Positions 8,775 through 18,009 of a stretch of 62,694 bases of DNA are shown in pieces; the first letter of the stretch is position 1; each line of letters starts with the position of its first letter. The position numbers and the translations under genes are program-made. The notes under the pieces were generated by a model. It was given only the letters and a program-made list of their open reading frames with translations. It had not been told where the DNA came from and ran no database searches. Origin of the DNA: 13-2-20CM-66-19 sp036273735 (GTDB taxonomy: Bacteria; Pseudomonadota; Gammaproteobacteria; Steroidobacterales; Steroidobacteraceae); contig DASUHA010000033.1 of assembly GCA_036273735.1 (NCBI GenBank), positions 1 to 62,694 on the forward strand, given 5' to 3'.

Positions 8775-9611
8775 ATGATGCGGATCGCGGTCGGGCTCGA
8801 ATATGCTGGAACGCGCTACGCCGGCTGGCAGAGTCAACAGTCGGCCGAGACGGTGCAGGTGCTCGCCGAGGCGGCGCTCGGCAAGGTGGCAGCCCAAGCG
8901 GTGAGTCTCGTCTGCGCGGGTAGGACCGACGCCGGGGTACATGCGCGCGGTCAGGTGGCGCATTTCGACAGCACAGCGACCCGCAGCATGCGGGCGTGGA
9001 TGCTCGGGGCCAACTCGGAGCTCCCGCGCGACATCAGTATCTCCTGGGTGCGGCCGGTGCCCGGACACTTTCACGCGCGTTACTCGGCCGAGGCGCGCAC
9101 TTACCGCTATCTCATATTCAATCGTGCCTCGCGATCGGGACTCCTGGCCTCGCGCGCAACCTGGATTCACCGTCCGCTCGATGCGCAGCGCATGGCGCAG
9201 GCGGCCGCGGCGCTCGAGGGGGAGCATGACTTCAGCGCCTTTCGCGCCGCCGAATGTCAGGCAAAATCGCCGATCCGCCGCATAGAGCGCCTCGCCGTCA
9301 CGAGGCAGGGCGACTGGCTCTCGATCGAGGCCACTGGCAATGCCTTCCTGCACCACATGGTGCGCAACATCGCCGGGCTCCTCATCCGCATCGGCAAGGG
9401 CGATGCGCCACCGTCCTGGGCGGCGGAGGTGCTGGCGGGTCGTGACCGGCGCGTGAGCGCTGCAACGGCGCCGGCGGACGGGCTGTACCTGTGGCACGTG
9501 CGGTACCCCGCCGCTTTCGCGCTACCGTGCTCCGCTGAGAGCCGTTTGGGCGAAGCCGGCAGTGCTTCGGGAAACGGAAACGCTATGATGATCGCCGGGT
9601 CCCCACCGTAG
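8775..9611 (+). CDS. truA: tRNA pseudouridine(38-40) synthase TruA
   Basis: 278 aa. It isomerises uridines 38-40 in the anticodon arm. The catalytic aspartate lies in CAGRTDAGVHARGQVAHF; the N-terminal EYAGTRYAGWQSQ and the later NAFLHHMVRNIAG are family signatures. Two consecutive ATG codons (8775 and 8778) are possible starts. It is the first gene of the truA-accD-folC-dedD-cvpA-purF string found in many gammaproteobacteria; accD follows after 9 nt. Confidence 0.96.
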   Translation: MMRIAVGLEYAGTRYAGWQSQQSAETVQVLAEAALGKVAAQAVSLVCAGRTDAGVHARGQVAHFDSTATRSMRAWMLGANSELPRDISISWVRPVPGHFHARYSAEARTYRYLIFNRASRSGLLASRATWIHRPLDAQRMAQAAAALEGEHDFSAFRAAECQAKSPIRRIERLAVTRQGDWLSIEATGNAFLHHMVRNIAGLLIRIGKGDAPPSWAAEVLAGRDRRVSAATAPADGLYLWHVRYPAAFALPCSAESRLGEAGSASGNGNAMMIAGSPP

Positions 9612-9620
9612 GCGGCGCTC

Positions 9621-10484
9621 ATGTCCTGGTTCGAGAAGATCATGCCCTCGCGCATCAAGACCGAGCGCCGTACCCGCTCGGTGCCGGAGGGGCTTTGGAT
9701 CAAGTGCCCGGCCTGTGATGCCGTGCTCTATCGGGCGGAGCTCGAGCGCAATCTCTACGTGTGCCCGAAGTGCAGCCACCACATGCGCATCGGCGGCCGC
9801 GAGCGCCTCGAACGGTTCCTCGATCCGGCCTCCACCGAGGAGATCGGGGCGCGGATCACTCCGGAGGATCCGCTGAAATTCCGCGACAGCAAGCGCTACA
9901 AGGACCGGCTCGCCCAGGCCCAGAAGGCGACCGGTGAGACCGACGCGCTCATCGTGCTCGCCGGCACCCTCGAGAAACTGCCGATCGTGGCCTGCGCCTT
10001 CGAATTCCAGTTTCTCGGCGGCTCGATGGGCTCCGTGGTCGGGGAGCGCTTCATGCGGGGCGCCGATCACTGCATCGAGCACCGAAAGCCGCTCGTCTGC
10101 TTCACCGCGAGCGGCGGCGCCCGCATGCAGGAGGCACTCTACTCGCTGCTGCAGATGGCCAAGACCGCAGCGGCACTCTCGCGCCTCGCCCAGGCGCATC
10201 TGCCGTTCATCTCGGTGATGACCGACCCGACTACCGGTGGCGTCTCGGCGAGCCTCGCGATGCTGGGTGATCTCAATCTCGCCGAGCCACGTGCCCTCAT
10301 CGGCTTCGCGGGCCCGCGCGTGATCCAACAGACGGTGCGCGAGACGCTGCCCGAGGGCTTCCAACGCAGCGAGTTCCTGCTCGATCACGGCGCCCTCGAC
10401 ATGATCGTCGACCGGCGTGACATGCGCGAGCGCATCGCTTCGCTCCTTCGCATGCTCCTCAAACAGCCGGCCGCCGCTGCATAA
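9621..10484 (+). CDS. accD: Acetyl-CoA carboxylase carboxyltransferase subunit beta
   Basis: 287 aa. With AccA it transfers the carboxyl group from biotin to acetyl-CoA, the committed step of fatty acid synthesis. The N-terminal zinc ribbon has four cysteines (C29, C32, C48, C51). The carboxyltransferase core shows FLGGSMGSVVGERF, ASGGARMQE and DPTTGGVSAS, and the C-terminus has FAGPRVIQQTV. It sits in its usual place between truA and folC. Confidence 0.97.
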   Translation: MSWFEKIMPSRIKTERRTRSVPEGLWIKCPACDAVLYRAELERNLYVCPKCSHHMRIGGRERLERFLDPASTEEIGARITPEDPLKFRDSKRYKDRLAQAQKATGETDALIVLAGTLEKLPIVACAFEFQFLGGSMGSVVGERFMRGADHCIEHRKPLVCFTASGGARMQEALYSLLQMAKTAAALSRLAQAHLPFISVMTDPTTGGVSASLAMLGDLNLAEPRALIGFAGPRVIQQTVRETLPEGFQRSEFLLDHGALDMIVDRRDMRERIASLLRMLLKQPAAAA

Positions 10485-10492
10485 GCGGCGCT

Positions 10493-11809
10493 GTGGCCCG
10501 CTCGCTCGAGGAGTGGCTGGCGCGGCAGGAGGCGGCGCATCCGAAGTCGATCGACCTCGGCCTCACGCGTGTCGCGGCCGTCGCTCGGCAGCTCGGCATC
10601 GATCGGTCAGCCGCCCCGGTGATCACGGTGGGCGGCACCAACGGCAAGGGATCCACGGCCGCGCATCTCGAGGCGCTCTGCCTGGCAGCGGGGCGCTCGG
10701 TGGGACTTTTCACCTCGCCGCACTTCCTGCGCTACAACGAGCGCATCCGCATCGATGGCAGGGAGGTCGAGGATGCGCAGATCGTCGCGGCCTTCGAGCG
10801 TATCGAGGCGGCGCGTGGTGCGATCTCGCTGACGTTCTTCGAATACAACACACTGGCGGCGCTGCAGCTCTTTGCCGAGCGTGGCGTCGAGCTCGCGCTC
10901 CTCGAGGTCGGGCTCGGGGGACGCCTCGATGCCACCAATCTCATGGATGCGGACGTGGCGGTGGTCTGCTCGATCGGCTTCGATCACCGCGATTGGCTGG
11001 GAGAGACACTGGAGGAGATCGGAGCGGAGAAGGCCGGCATCTTCCGTTCCGGCCGGCCCGCGATCCTCGGCACGGCACGCATGCCGGCGAGCGTGTACTC
11101 GACGATCGCCACTCTCGGGGCGAGGTCCATCGTGGCGGAGACGGATTTCACCTGGCGCCTGACTTCGTGCCCGAACGGGAGGCCGCGTTGGAGTTACCGC
11201 GGCCTGCGCCTGAGTCTCGATGACTTGCCGCCTTCGGTGCTTGCCGGCTCCATCCAGTACCGCAACGCGGCGACCGCGCTCGCCGCGCTCGAAGCGCTGG
11301 CCGCCGAGGGGGCGCGTTACACTGCGGCGAGGGAGGTGCTGCGGGCGCTCGATGCGCGGACCGTGGCGGCTGCGCTCGGACGGGTGCGTCTCGCCGGCCG
11401 CTTTCAGATCGTGCCGGGTGCGGTCGAGTGGATCCTCGATATCGCGCACAACCCGCCTGCCGCCGAAGTGTTGGCCGCGCAGCTCGAGGAACGCCCCTGT
11501 CAGGGACGCACGCTCGCCGTCGTGGGCATTCTCGCGGACAAGGACGCGCCCGCAATTGGAGCGGCACTCGCCCCTGCGGTGGACGGTTGGGTGCTCTGCA
11601 GCCTCGAGGGTCCGCGCGGCATCTCTGCCGCAGCGCTCGCGCGGCGCCTCGAGGGCGTCGTACACGATCCGAGCCTCGCCGGCTCGGTTCGCGCGGGCTG
11701 CGAGGTAGCGCGCGCCGCCGTGCGATCGGGCGATCGCGTGGTCGTGTGCGGCTCCGTTCACACCGTCGGGCCGGCGCTCGACTGGCTTGGGGTATACTCC
11801 ACCGGGTGA
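10493..11809 (+). CDS. folC: Bifunctional folylpolyglutamate synthase / dihydrofolate synthase
   Basis: 438 aa, GTG start 8 nt after accD. A Mur-ligase-fold enzyme that adds glutamate to dihydropteroate and to folates. The P-loop is VGGTNGKGSTAAHLE; TSPHFLRYNERI, LEVGLGGRLDATN and the C-terminal DIAHNPPA are family marks. The stop overlaps the GTG start of the next gene (GTGA), which implies translational coupling. Confidence 0.96.
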   Translation: MARSLEEWLARQEAAHPKSIDLGLTRVAAVARQLGIDRSAAPVITVGGTNGKGSTAAHLEALCLAAGRSVGLFTSPHFLRYNERIRIDGREVEDAQIVAAFERIEAARGAISLTFFEYNTLAALQLFAERGVELALLEVGLGGRLDATNLMDADVAVVCSIGFDHRDWLGETLEEIGAEKAGIFRSGRPAILGTARMPASVYSTIATLGARSIVAETDFTWRLTSCPNGRPRWSYRGLRLSLDDLPPSVLAGSIQYRNAATALAALEALAAEGARYTAAREVLRALDARTVAAALGRVRLAGRFQIVPGAVEWILDIAHNPPAAEVLAAQLEERPCQGRTLAVVGILADKDAPAIGAALAPAVDGWVLCSLEGPRGISAAALARRLEGVVHDPSLAGSVRAGCEVARAAVRSGDRVVVCGSVHTVGPALDWLGVYSTG

Positions 11810-12480
11810 AAGAGCGACTGACGGGCGCCATCATCCTCGTGGCGCTGATCGTGTTGTTGGTTCCGGAGTTGCTGACCGGCCCGATCCGGACGAAGTCCGC
11901 GGCGGGCGCGTCTCATCCGGGCACGCTGGCCGGGCATCCGGAGACGCCCCTTCGCTCCTACACCCTGACACTCACCGCGCCACCTGCCCGCGAGGCTTCG
12001 GGCCTCCCGGTCGGACAAGCGCCGGCTCAGCCGGCACAAAGCCCTGCAGCCGCTGCGCCAGAGGCTCCCGCAGACAGCCTTCCGGAAAGCACCCCGACCC
12101 CTCAGGGACCGCAGCCGGTCGAGGCCGCTGCGACCGCCCAATCGCTTCCGAGCACGCCGGCCGCGTCCCCACCCGGGGAGGGGACCGGGCCGGGCTTGCA
12201 AGCTGGCAAGTCGGCCGCACATTCCTCTGTGCGAGAGGCCGCCTCATCGGGTGGCTGGGTGGTGCAGCTCGGCAGCTTTGCGAGTCACGCGAACGCGAAT
12301 CGCCTCGCCCGCTCGCTCTCGAGGAAGGGCTTTAGGATGTCAGTCTCTCCCGCACGCGGCGGGTCGCGGACCCTCTGGCGGGTCCGGGCCGGGCCTGCGC
12401 ACGATCGTGCCGGGGCGATGCGGCTGGCCGCCCGGTTGCGGGGGCTGGGGCATCGGGGCGAGCTCCTGCTGGTCCGGTGA
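11806..12480 (+). CDS. dedD: DedD-like SPOR-domain protein
   Basis: 224 aa, GTG start overlapping the folC stop by four bases. One N-terminal transmembrane helix (GAIILVALIVLLVPELL) leads to a long Pro/Ala/Thr-rich periplasmic linker (residues 30-145) and a C-terminal SPOR domain (GGWVVQLGSFASHANANRLA ... WRVRAGP). SPOR domains bind denuded septal peptidoglycan, so a role in cell division is likely, as for E. coli DedD in the same position. The linker is poorly conserved; the call rests on the domain and the gene order. Confidence 0.88.
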   Translation: MKERLTGAIILVALIVLLVPELLTGPIRTKSAAGASHPGTLAGHPETPLRSYTLTLTAPPAREASGLPVGQAPAQPAQSPAAAAPEAPADSLPESTPTPQGPQPVEAAATAQSLPSTPAASPPGEGTGPGLQAGKSAAHSSVREAASSGGWVVQLGSFASHANANRLARSLSRKGFRMSVSPARGGSRTLWRVRAGPAHDRAGAMRLAARLRGLGHRGELLLVR

Positions 12481-12588
12481 CGCTCCGGGGGGCAGCGATT
12501 TCTCCCCGGCACCCGTGCTTGAGATCACGTACTGCGGAGGTCGCGCTCTTGTACAATCCGCCGCGCCCACACTTGGCTCGTTCCCTCT

Positions 12589-13065
12589 ATGAACATAGCC
12601 GATTACCTGGTGATCGCCGCGGTAGTGCTGTCGGCGGCCGTGGGTGCCGTCCGCGGCTTCCTGCGAGAGTCGATTGCCCTTGGCACCTGGCTGGTGGCCC
12701 TATTCGTCGCCTGGCACTTCTCGGACATGATCGAGCCGCACCTCGGCGGACTCCTCGGCGGCAGCTATGTGCGACCCTGGGCGGCCCGGGTGATCATCGT
12801 CGCCCTCATTCTGCTTTTTGGCGCGGGGCTCGGCGCCCTCATCGGGCATTACGTGCGTCTCTCGATCTTCAGCGGCATGGACCGTTTTCTCGGGTTTGTC
12901 TTCGGCGCGGCGCGCGGCGTGGTGCTGATCGGAGTGTTCGTCATCCTCGCGCAACTGCTGAAGCTCGACGGCGAGATCTGGTGGCGGCATTCGATGCTGC
13001 TGCCGTATGGTGACTCGGTGGCGAGCGGGTTGCGTGTATTGGTCGGCGCGGGCCCCTTGAGGTAA
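12589..13065 (+). CDS. cvpA: CvpA family inner-membrane protein
   Basis: 158 aa with four predicted membrane helices (about residues 5-20, 28-48, 62-85 and 100-120). The N-terminal ADYLVIAAVVLSAAVGAVRGFLRE is typical of CvpA, named for colicin V production and linked to envelope stress tolerance. It sits just before purF, as in E. coli. The 108-nt gap after dedD holds no obvious terminator. Confidence 0.92.
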   Translation: MNIADYLVIAAVVLSAAVGAVRGFLRESIALGTWLVALFVAWHFSDMIEPHLGGLLGGSYVRPWAARVIIVALILLFGAGLGALIGHYVRLSIFSGMDRFLGFVFGAARGVVLIGVFVILAQLLKLDGEIWWRHSMLLPYGDSVASGLRVLVGAGPLR

Positions 13066-13070
13066 GGAAT

Positions 13071-14576
13071 ATGTGCGGAATCGTCGGTGTCGTTGGGACG
13101 AGCGCGGTCAATCAGCGCATCTATGACGCTCTGACGGTGCTGCAGCATCGCGGGCAGGACGCCGCCGGCATCGCTACCTACAGCGACGGGGAGCTTTACG
13201 TCCGCAAGGAAAGCGGTCTGGTGCGCGATGTCTTCCAGCAGCGTCACATGCTCGAGCTGAAGGGTAACGCCGGCATCGGCCACGTCCGGTATCCCACCGC
13301 TGGCTGCGCCAGCGCCTCCGAGGCGCAACCGTTCTACGTCAACTCCCCCTACGGTATCTGCCTCGCCCACAACGGCAATCTGACCAACGCCACGGAGCTC
13401 GCCGAGGTGTTGACGCGAGAGGACCGCCGGCATCTCAATACGACGTCCGACTCCGAGGTGCTGCTCAACGTGTTTGCTTCGGAGCTGCAGCGCATCGGCA
13501 CGCCGCGCATCACACCGGCGGACGTGTTCGCGGCTCTGAATGCCGTCTACCGGCGCTGCCGCGGCGGCTACGCGGCGGTGGCGATGATCATCGGGCACGG
13601 CATCCTCGGCTTTCGCGACCCCAATGGCATCCGTCCCCTGGTGCTCGGGCAGCGTGACACGCCGCGCGGGCCGGAGTGGATGCTGGCCTCGGAAAGCGTG
13701 GCGCTCGATGGCCTGTCGTTCCGCCTGGTGCGCGATATCGCCCCGGGCGAGGCGGTGTTCATCGATGAAGGCGGGCGCCTGCACTCGCAGCAGTGCGTGG
13801 CGAGCGTGCGCCACACGCCGTGCATCTTCGAGTACGTCTACTTCGCCCGTCCTGACTCGAAGATCGACAACATCTCCGTCTACCGTGCGCGCATGCGCAT
13901 GGGCGACCGGCTCGCGGAAAAGATCCTGCGCGAGCGCGCCAACCACGACATCGACGTTGTCATTCCGATCCCGGACACGAGCCGCACGAGTGCCCTGCAG
14001 CTCGCACAGCGCCTCGGCGTCAAGTACCGGGAAGGCTTCATCAAGAACCGCTACATCGGCCGTACCTTCATCATGCCCGGCCAGGAGGAGCGGCAGAAGT
14101 CGGTGCGCCGGAAGTTGAACGCCATCGACCTCGAGTTCCGCGGCAAGAACGTGCTGCTGGTGGATGACTCCATCGTGCGCGGCACGACCTCCGCGCAGAT
14201 CATCGAGCTCGCGCGCGAGGCGGGCGCCCGCAAGGTGTATTTCGCCTCTGCTGCGCCGCCGGTACGCTTCCCCAACGTCTACGGCATCGACATGCCGGCG
14301 GCCCGCGAGCTCGTCGCGAGCGGACGGCGGCTCGATGAGGTCGCGGAGCTCATCGGCGCCGATTGGCTCGTCTATCAGGACCTCGAGGACCTCATCGCCG
14401 CCTGCAAGCACGAGGATGCGCGCATCGAGGAATTCGACACGTCCTGCTTCTCCGGCGAGTACGTCACGGGCGATGTCACGCCGGAATACCTCGAGCGGCT
14501 GCAGCTCGAGCGCTCGGACGAGGCGAAGAAGCTGCGCGGCGACCGGCGGCCGCTCAAGGTCATCCGCGCTTCCTGA
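13071..14576 (+). CDS. purF: Amidophosphoribosyltransferase
   Basis: 501 aa. It catalyses the first committed step of purine synthesis, from PRPP and glutamine to phosphoribosylamine. The N-terminal nucleophile cysteine follows the initiator methionine (MCGIVGVVG). The glutaminase domain has HRGQDAAGI and GHVRYPTAG, and the PRPP-binding loop is VLLVDDSIVRGTTSAQII. The start lies 5 nt after cvpA. The glycerate kinase gene follows with one base between the stop and the next ATG. Confidence 0.97.
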   Translation: MCGIVGVVGTSAVNQRIYDALTVLQHRGQDAAGIATYSDGELYVRKESGLVRDVFQQRHMLELKGNAGIGHVRYPTAGCASASEAQPFYVNSPYGICLAHNGNLTNATELAEVLTREDRRHLNTTSDSEVLLNVFASELQRIGTPRITPADVFAALNAVYRRCRGGYAAVAMIIGHGILGFRDPNGIRPLVLGQRDTPRGPEWMLASESVALDGLSFRLVRDIAPGEAVFIDEGGRLHSQQCVASVRHTPCIFEYVYFARPDSKIDNISVYRARMRMGDRLAEKILRERANHDIDVVIPIPDTSRTSALQLAQRLGVKYREGFIKNRYIGRTFIMPGQEERQKSVRRKLNAIDLEFRGKNVLLVDDSIVRGTTSAQIIELAREAGARKVYFASAAPPVRFPNVYGIDMPAARELVASGRRLDEVAELIGADWLVYQDLEDLIAACKHEDARIEEFDTSCFSGEYVTGDVTPEYLERLQLERSDEAKKLRGDRRPLKVIRAS

Positions 14577-14577
14577 T

Positions 14578-15762
14578 ATGATCTCCGCCGACGGGCGGCG
14601 CGCGCTCCTTCTCGGGCTGCTCCACGCCGGACTCGAGTGTGTCGAGGGGCGGCGCTGTGTGCGCGAGGTACTGCTCGCGGCACAGGCGGCGCGCCACGAT
14701 GGGCCGGTCTGGGCTGCCGCCGTGGGCAAGGCGGCCTGCTCCATGGCCCTAGGCGCCCGCGATGTGTTGGGCCCGTCGCTCGAGCGGGTGTTGGTCATCA
14801 CTAAGAGCGGGCATCTCGATCCCGAGCTCCTGCGACAGCCCGGCATCGAAACTCATGAGAGCGCGCACCCCATTCCAGACGAGCGCTCGCTCGCGGCCGG
14901 CCGGCGGCTCCTCGAGTGGGTGGAGGCGTTGCCGGCGGCGGTCTCGCCTATGTTTCTCATCTCGGGGGGAGCATCGAGCCTCGTGGAGGTACTCGAGCCC
15001 GGTGTGTCACTGGCGCGACTCGAGCGGCTCTCCGCCGAGTGGCTCGCACGAGGCGTTCCGATCGGCGAGCTCAACGCCCGTCGTGCGCAACTGTCGCAGA
15101 TCAAGGGCGGACGCCTGGCGATCCGTCTCGCAGGCCGTCCAGCGCGCGCCTTTTTCGTGTCAGACGTGCCGGATGACGACCCTGCGGTCATCGGGTCCGG
15201 ACTCCTCGGTCCTGCTGCGGACCACGAGGATCGTATCGAGCGTCAGGTCATCGCGTCCGTCGATCGAGCGATGGAGGGAGTTGCAGCGGCGGCATTGCAG
15301 CGAGGGCTCACGGTGGAGTGCGTGCCACAGCGGTTTGCCGGAGAGGCGACACGCCTCGCGGCACGGTTCACCCATGAGCTCCTCATCGGCAAGAGCCAGG
15401 TCCGCGTCTGGGGCGGCGAGTCGACGGTGCACCTGCCGCCGAATCCGGGCCGGGGCGGGCGCAACCAGCATCTGGCCCTGACCGCGGCGAAGCTCCTTCC
15501 GGACTATCCGCAGCTGATGCTCCTCGCCGCGGGTACCGATGGGACCGACGGCCCGACCGAGGCCGCCGGAGGCCTGGTCAGTGCCGAGACCTGCGGGCGC
15601 CTCGCCGTCGCGGGGCTCGACGCGGAGGACTGCCTGCGGCGCGCGGACTCCAGCACGGCCCTCGCTGCGGCCGGGGCGCTGGTGAGCACCGGCCCGACCG
15701 GAACCAACGTGGCCGATCTGGTGATCGGCCTCAAGCTGCCCCAGAATTGGGCCGGCGCATGA
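14578..15762 (+). CDS. Glycerate 2-kinase family protein (DUF4147/MOFRL)
   Basis: 394 aa. It has the two-domain architecture of class II glycerate kinases: an N-terminal DUF4147 domain with AAVGKAACSMA, SGGASSLVEV and the catalytic-region NARRAQLSQIKGGRLA, then a C-terminal MOFRL domain with GRGGRNQHLALTAA and AAGTDGTDGPTEAAGG. The expected reaction is ATP plus D-glycerate to 2-phosphoglycerate. The start is 1 nt after the purF stop and the stop overlaps the next gene by four bases, so it is cotranscribed. The substrate is inferred from the family. Confidence 0.88.
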   Translation: MISADGRRALLLGLLHAGLECVEGRRCVREVLLAAQAARHDGPVWAAAVGKAACSMALGARDVLGPSLERVLVITKSGHLDPELLRQPGIETHESAHPIPDERSLAAGRRLLEWVEALPAAVSPMFLISGGASSLVEVLEPGVSLARLERLSAEWLARGVPIGELNARRAQLSQIKGGRLAIRLAGRPARAFFVSDVPDDDPAVIGSGLLGPAADHEDRIERQVIASVDRAMEGVAAAALQRGLTVECVPQRFAGEATRLAARFTHELLIGKSQVRVWGGESTVHLPPNPGRGGRNQHLALTAAKLLPDYPQLMLLAAGTDGTDGPTEAAGGLVSAETCGRLAVAGLDAEDCLRRADSSTALAAAGALVSTGPTGTNVADLVIGLKLPQNWAGA

Positions 15763-16613
15763 AAGGCAACATTCCAGAATCGCAGTGCTTCGGCGGCGTT
15801 TTCATCCGCGGCTACCGCCGCCTGCGCCAGGTCGCATCCGGCACCCGCGCCGAGATCTATCTCGCGGAGCGCGAGCAGACGCGCACGCTCGTCGCGCTGA
15901 AGGTCGTGCGCGACCAGGAGGATGGGCAGGCCGAGAAGACGGACTCGTTTCTGAGATTCCTGCAGGAGTATGAGATCGCGCAGCGCATCCGCCATCCGGG
16001 CATCGTGAAACTCTTCGACCTGGGCGTGAGTGATGAGCACGCCTGGCTGGTGATGGAGTACTTTCCGCGTGGCGATCTGCGCCGCCGGATGAAGTCGCCG
16101 ATTGCGCCGCGCTGGGCGGTAAGCATCGCGGCTGCGATCGCTCGCGCACTCGATGCGCTCCACGCGGAGGGAGTCATCCATCGCGACCTCAAGCCCGGCA
16201 ATGTCATGCTGCGCGATGACGGCACCATTGCCCTCATCGACTTCGGACTCTCGAAAGACAACGCCCAGCGCCTGGACCTCACCGAGCGCGGCCTGATCTT
16301 CGGCACCCCGCACTACATGAGCCCGGAGCAGGGGCATGGCGAGCCCACCGATGCGCGCAGCGACCTCTACAGCCTCGGCGTCATCCTTTACGAGATGCTG
16401 ACCGGCGGCAAGCCGTACCGCGCCGAGAATCCGATGGCCCTCATCTACAAGCACCGCAAGGAACCGGTGCCGCAGCTCGGCACAGGTCTCGATGGGCTGC
16501 AGCCGCTGCTCGAGCGACTGCTCGCGAAGCGCCCCGAGGAGCGCTTCCAGTCCGCGCTCGCGGCAGCCGAAGCGCTCGACACCCAACTCGAGCGGTTTCT
16601 CGAGCCGGCCTGA
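15759..16613 (+). CDS. Hanks-type serine/threonine protein kinase, soluble
   Basis: 284 aa, essentially a bare kinase domain. Visible: the glycine-loop equivalent (QVASGTRAEIYLAE), VAIK-type lysine (LVALKVV), catalytic loop HRDLKPGNVML, DFGLSK, an activation segment GTPHYMSPEQ (APE replaced by SPE), and DARSDLYSLGVILYEMLTG. There is no transmembrane helix, PASTA repeat or other sensor. It overlaps the glycerate kinase stop by four bases (ATGA) and miaE follows 4 nt later. The substrates are unknown. Confidence 0.9.
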   Translation: MKGNIPESQCFGGVFIRGYRRLRQVASGTRAEIYLAEREQTRTLVALKVVRDQEDGQAEKTDSFLRFLQEYEIAQRIRHPGIVKLFDLGVSDEHAWLVMEYFPRGDLRRRMKSPIAPRWAVSIAAAIARALDALHAEGVIHRDLKPGNVMLRDDGTIALIDFGLSKDNAQRLDLTERGLIFGTPHYMSPEQGHGEPTDARSDLYSLGVILYEMLTGGKPYRAENPMALIYKHRKEPVPQLGTGLDGLQPLLERLLAKRPEERFQSALAAAEALDTQLERFLEPA

Positions 16614-16617
16614 AGCC

Positions 16618-17226
16618 ATGAGGGATGGCCCTGCCGACATCCTGCTTGCCCCGACACCCCCAGCGTGGACGGAGGCGGCGGCCGGCCGCTGGCGCGAGCT
16701 CCTGAACGATCATGCGCAGTGCGAGAAGAAAGCCGCCTCTACGGCGCTCGCGCTGATGTTCACCTATCCGGAGGACCGGCACCTCTCGAGCCGGCTATCG
16801 CGCCTCGCGCGTGAGGAGCTGCGGCACTTCGAGCAGGTTCAGCGGCTGATGGCGCAGCTCGAAGTGCCATTCGAGCGGCAGCGGCCCGGACGTTATGCCG
16901 CGGGGCTGCGCACGCTGCTGCGCACCGCAGACCCGGGACGCAAGCTCGATCTCCTTCTCACCGGCGCTCTGATCGAGGCCCGCTCCTGCGAGCGTTTCGG
17001 GCTCCTGGCGCCGCGACTGCCGGCGGAGGTGGCCGCCTTCTATGAGCAGCTGGCGCGCTCCGAGGGCCGCCATTTCGAGGAGTACCTCGAGCTCGCGCGC
17101 GAGGCGGCCCCGATGCAGTGGCAGGGGCGGCTCGAGGAGCTCGCGGCGCACGAGGCGCAGCTCGCCACGGCACCGGATGAGCAGCTTCGCTTCCACTCGG
17201 GTCCGCCGCCGGCCCCGATCGGATAA
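16618..17226 (+). CDS. miaE: tRNA-(2-methylthio-N6-isopentenyladenosine37) hydroxylase MiaE
   Basis: 202 aa. A ferritin-like di-iron monooxygenase that hydroxylates ms2i6A at position 37 of tRNAs reading UNN codons. The iron ligands sit on four helices: HAQCEKKAAS, REELRHFEQV, LIEARSCERF and SEGRHFEEYL. The start ATG lies 4 nt after the kinase stop. It is the last gene of the long truA-to-miaE plus-strand run. Confidence 0.88.
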   Translation: MRDGPADILLAPTPPAWTEAAAGRWRELLNDHAQCEKKAASTALALMFTYPEDRHLSSRLSRLAREELRHFEQVQRLMAQLEVPFERQRPGRYAAGLRTLLRTADPGRKLDLLLTGALIEARSCERFGLLAPRLPAEVAAFYEQLARSEGRHFEEYLELAREAAPMQWQGRLEELAAHEAQLATAPDEQLRFHSGPPPAPIG

Positions 17227-17271
17227 CAGTTCATTACAACTGCTGCCCGCGCCACGCCTATCTTCTGACTC

Positions 17272-17991
17272 ATGGCCGAACGTCCGCACCTGCTCATCGT
17301 CGATGACGACCGCGAGATCCGCTCGCTGTTGAGTCAATACCTCGAGAAAAACGAGTTCCGCACCGCGGCAGTGGCCGACGGCCGCGAAATGCGGCGCGTC
17401 CTCGACCGGGCGCCGGTCGACCTCATCGTGCTCGATCTGATGCTGCCGGGGGAAGACGGCCTCACCCTTTGCCGGGAGCTGCGCACGCACTCTCAGATTC
17501 CGGTGATCATGCTGACGGCGCGGGGCGAGGACGTCGATCGCATCGTCGGCCTGGAGATCGGCGCCGATGACTATCTGCCGAAGCCCTTCAACCCGCGCGA
17601 GCTCCTGGTGCGCATCCGGGCCGTGCTGCGGCGCGCCGCGCATGCGCCACGCGACCCGAATCCGCAGTTGGTGCGCGGCTTCTCCTTCGGCAACTGGCGG
17701 CTCGACACGACACGACGCACCCTGACGGATGCGGCCGGGAAGGATGTCGCTCTGAGCGGCGCGGAATACCGGCTGCTCGCCGTGCTCCTCTCCGCCGGCA
17801 ACCGGGTGTTGTCGCGTGCCCAGCTCACGGAGTTGCTGCGGGGCCGGGAGGCGGACCCCTTCGACCGTAGCATCGATGTACGGGTCAGCCGGTTGCGGCA
17901 GATCCTGGGCGATGATGCGCGTTCGCCGCAGATCATCAAGACGGTGTACGGCGAGGGTTACGTAATCGGCGTGCCGGTCGAGAGCACCTGA
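17272..17991 (+). CDS. OmpR-family response regulator
   Basis: 239 aa. Receiver domain with the acidic pair LIVDDDREIR, the phospho-acceptor in VLDLMLPGEDG, the Thr in LTAR and the Lys in YLPKPFNPRELL; then a C-terminal winged helix (LSGAEYRLLAVLLS ... DVRVSRLRQILGDD ... KTVYGEGYVIG). The GLEIGADDYLPKPFNPREL segment is very like OmpR. It forms an operon with the histidine kinase 18 nt downstream. A periplasmic Spy-like gene follows and is a plausible target. Confidence 0.93.
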   Translation: MAERPHLLIVDDDREIRSLLSQYLEKNEFRTAAVADGREMRRVLDRAPVDLIVLDLMLPGEDGLTLCRELRTHSQIPVIMLTARGEDVDRIVGLEIGADDYLPKPFNPRELLVRIRAVLRRAAHAPRDPNPQLVRGFSFGNWRLDTTRRTLTDAAGKDVALSGAEYRLLAVLLSAGNRVLSRAQLTELLRGREADPFDRSIDVRVSRLRQILGDDARSPQIIKTVYGEGYVIGVPVEST

Positions 17992-18009
17992 GCGCAGCCG
18001 GCAGCGATC

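Noticed and set aside
12849..14846. 665-codon antisense frame over purF
   Set aside because: Shadow of purF and the glycerate kinase gene; no ribosome-binding site and no recognisable domain.
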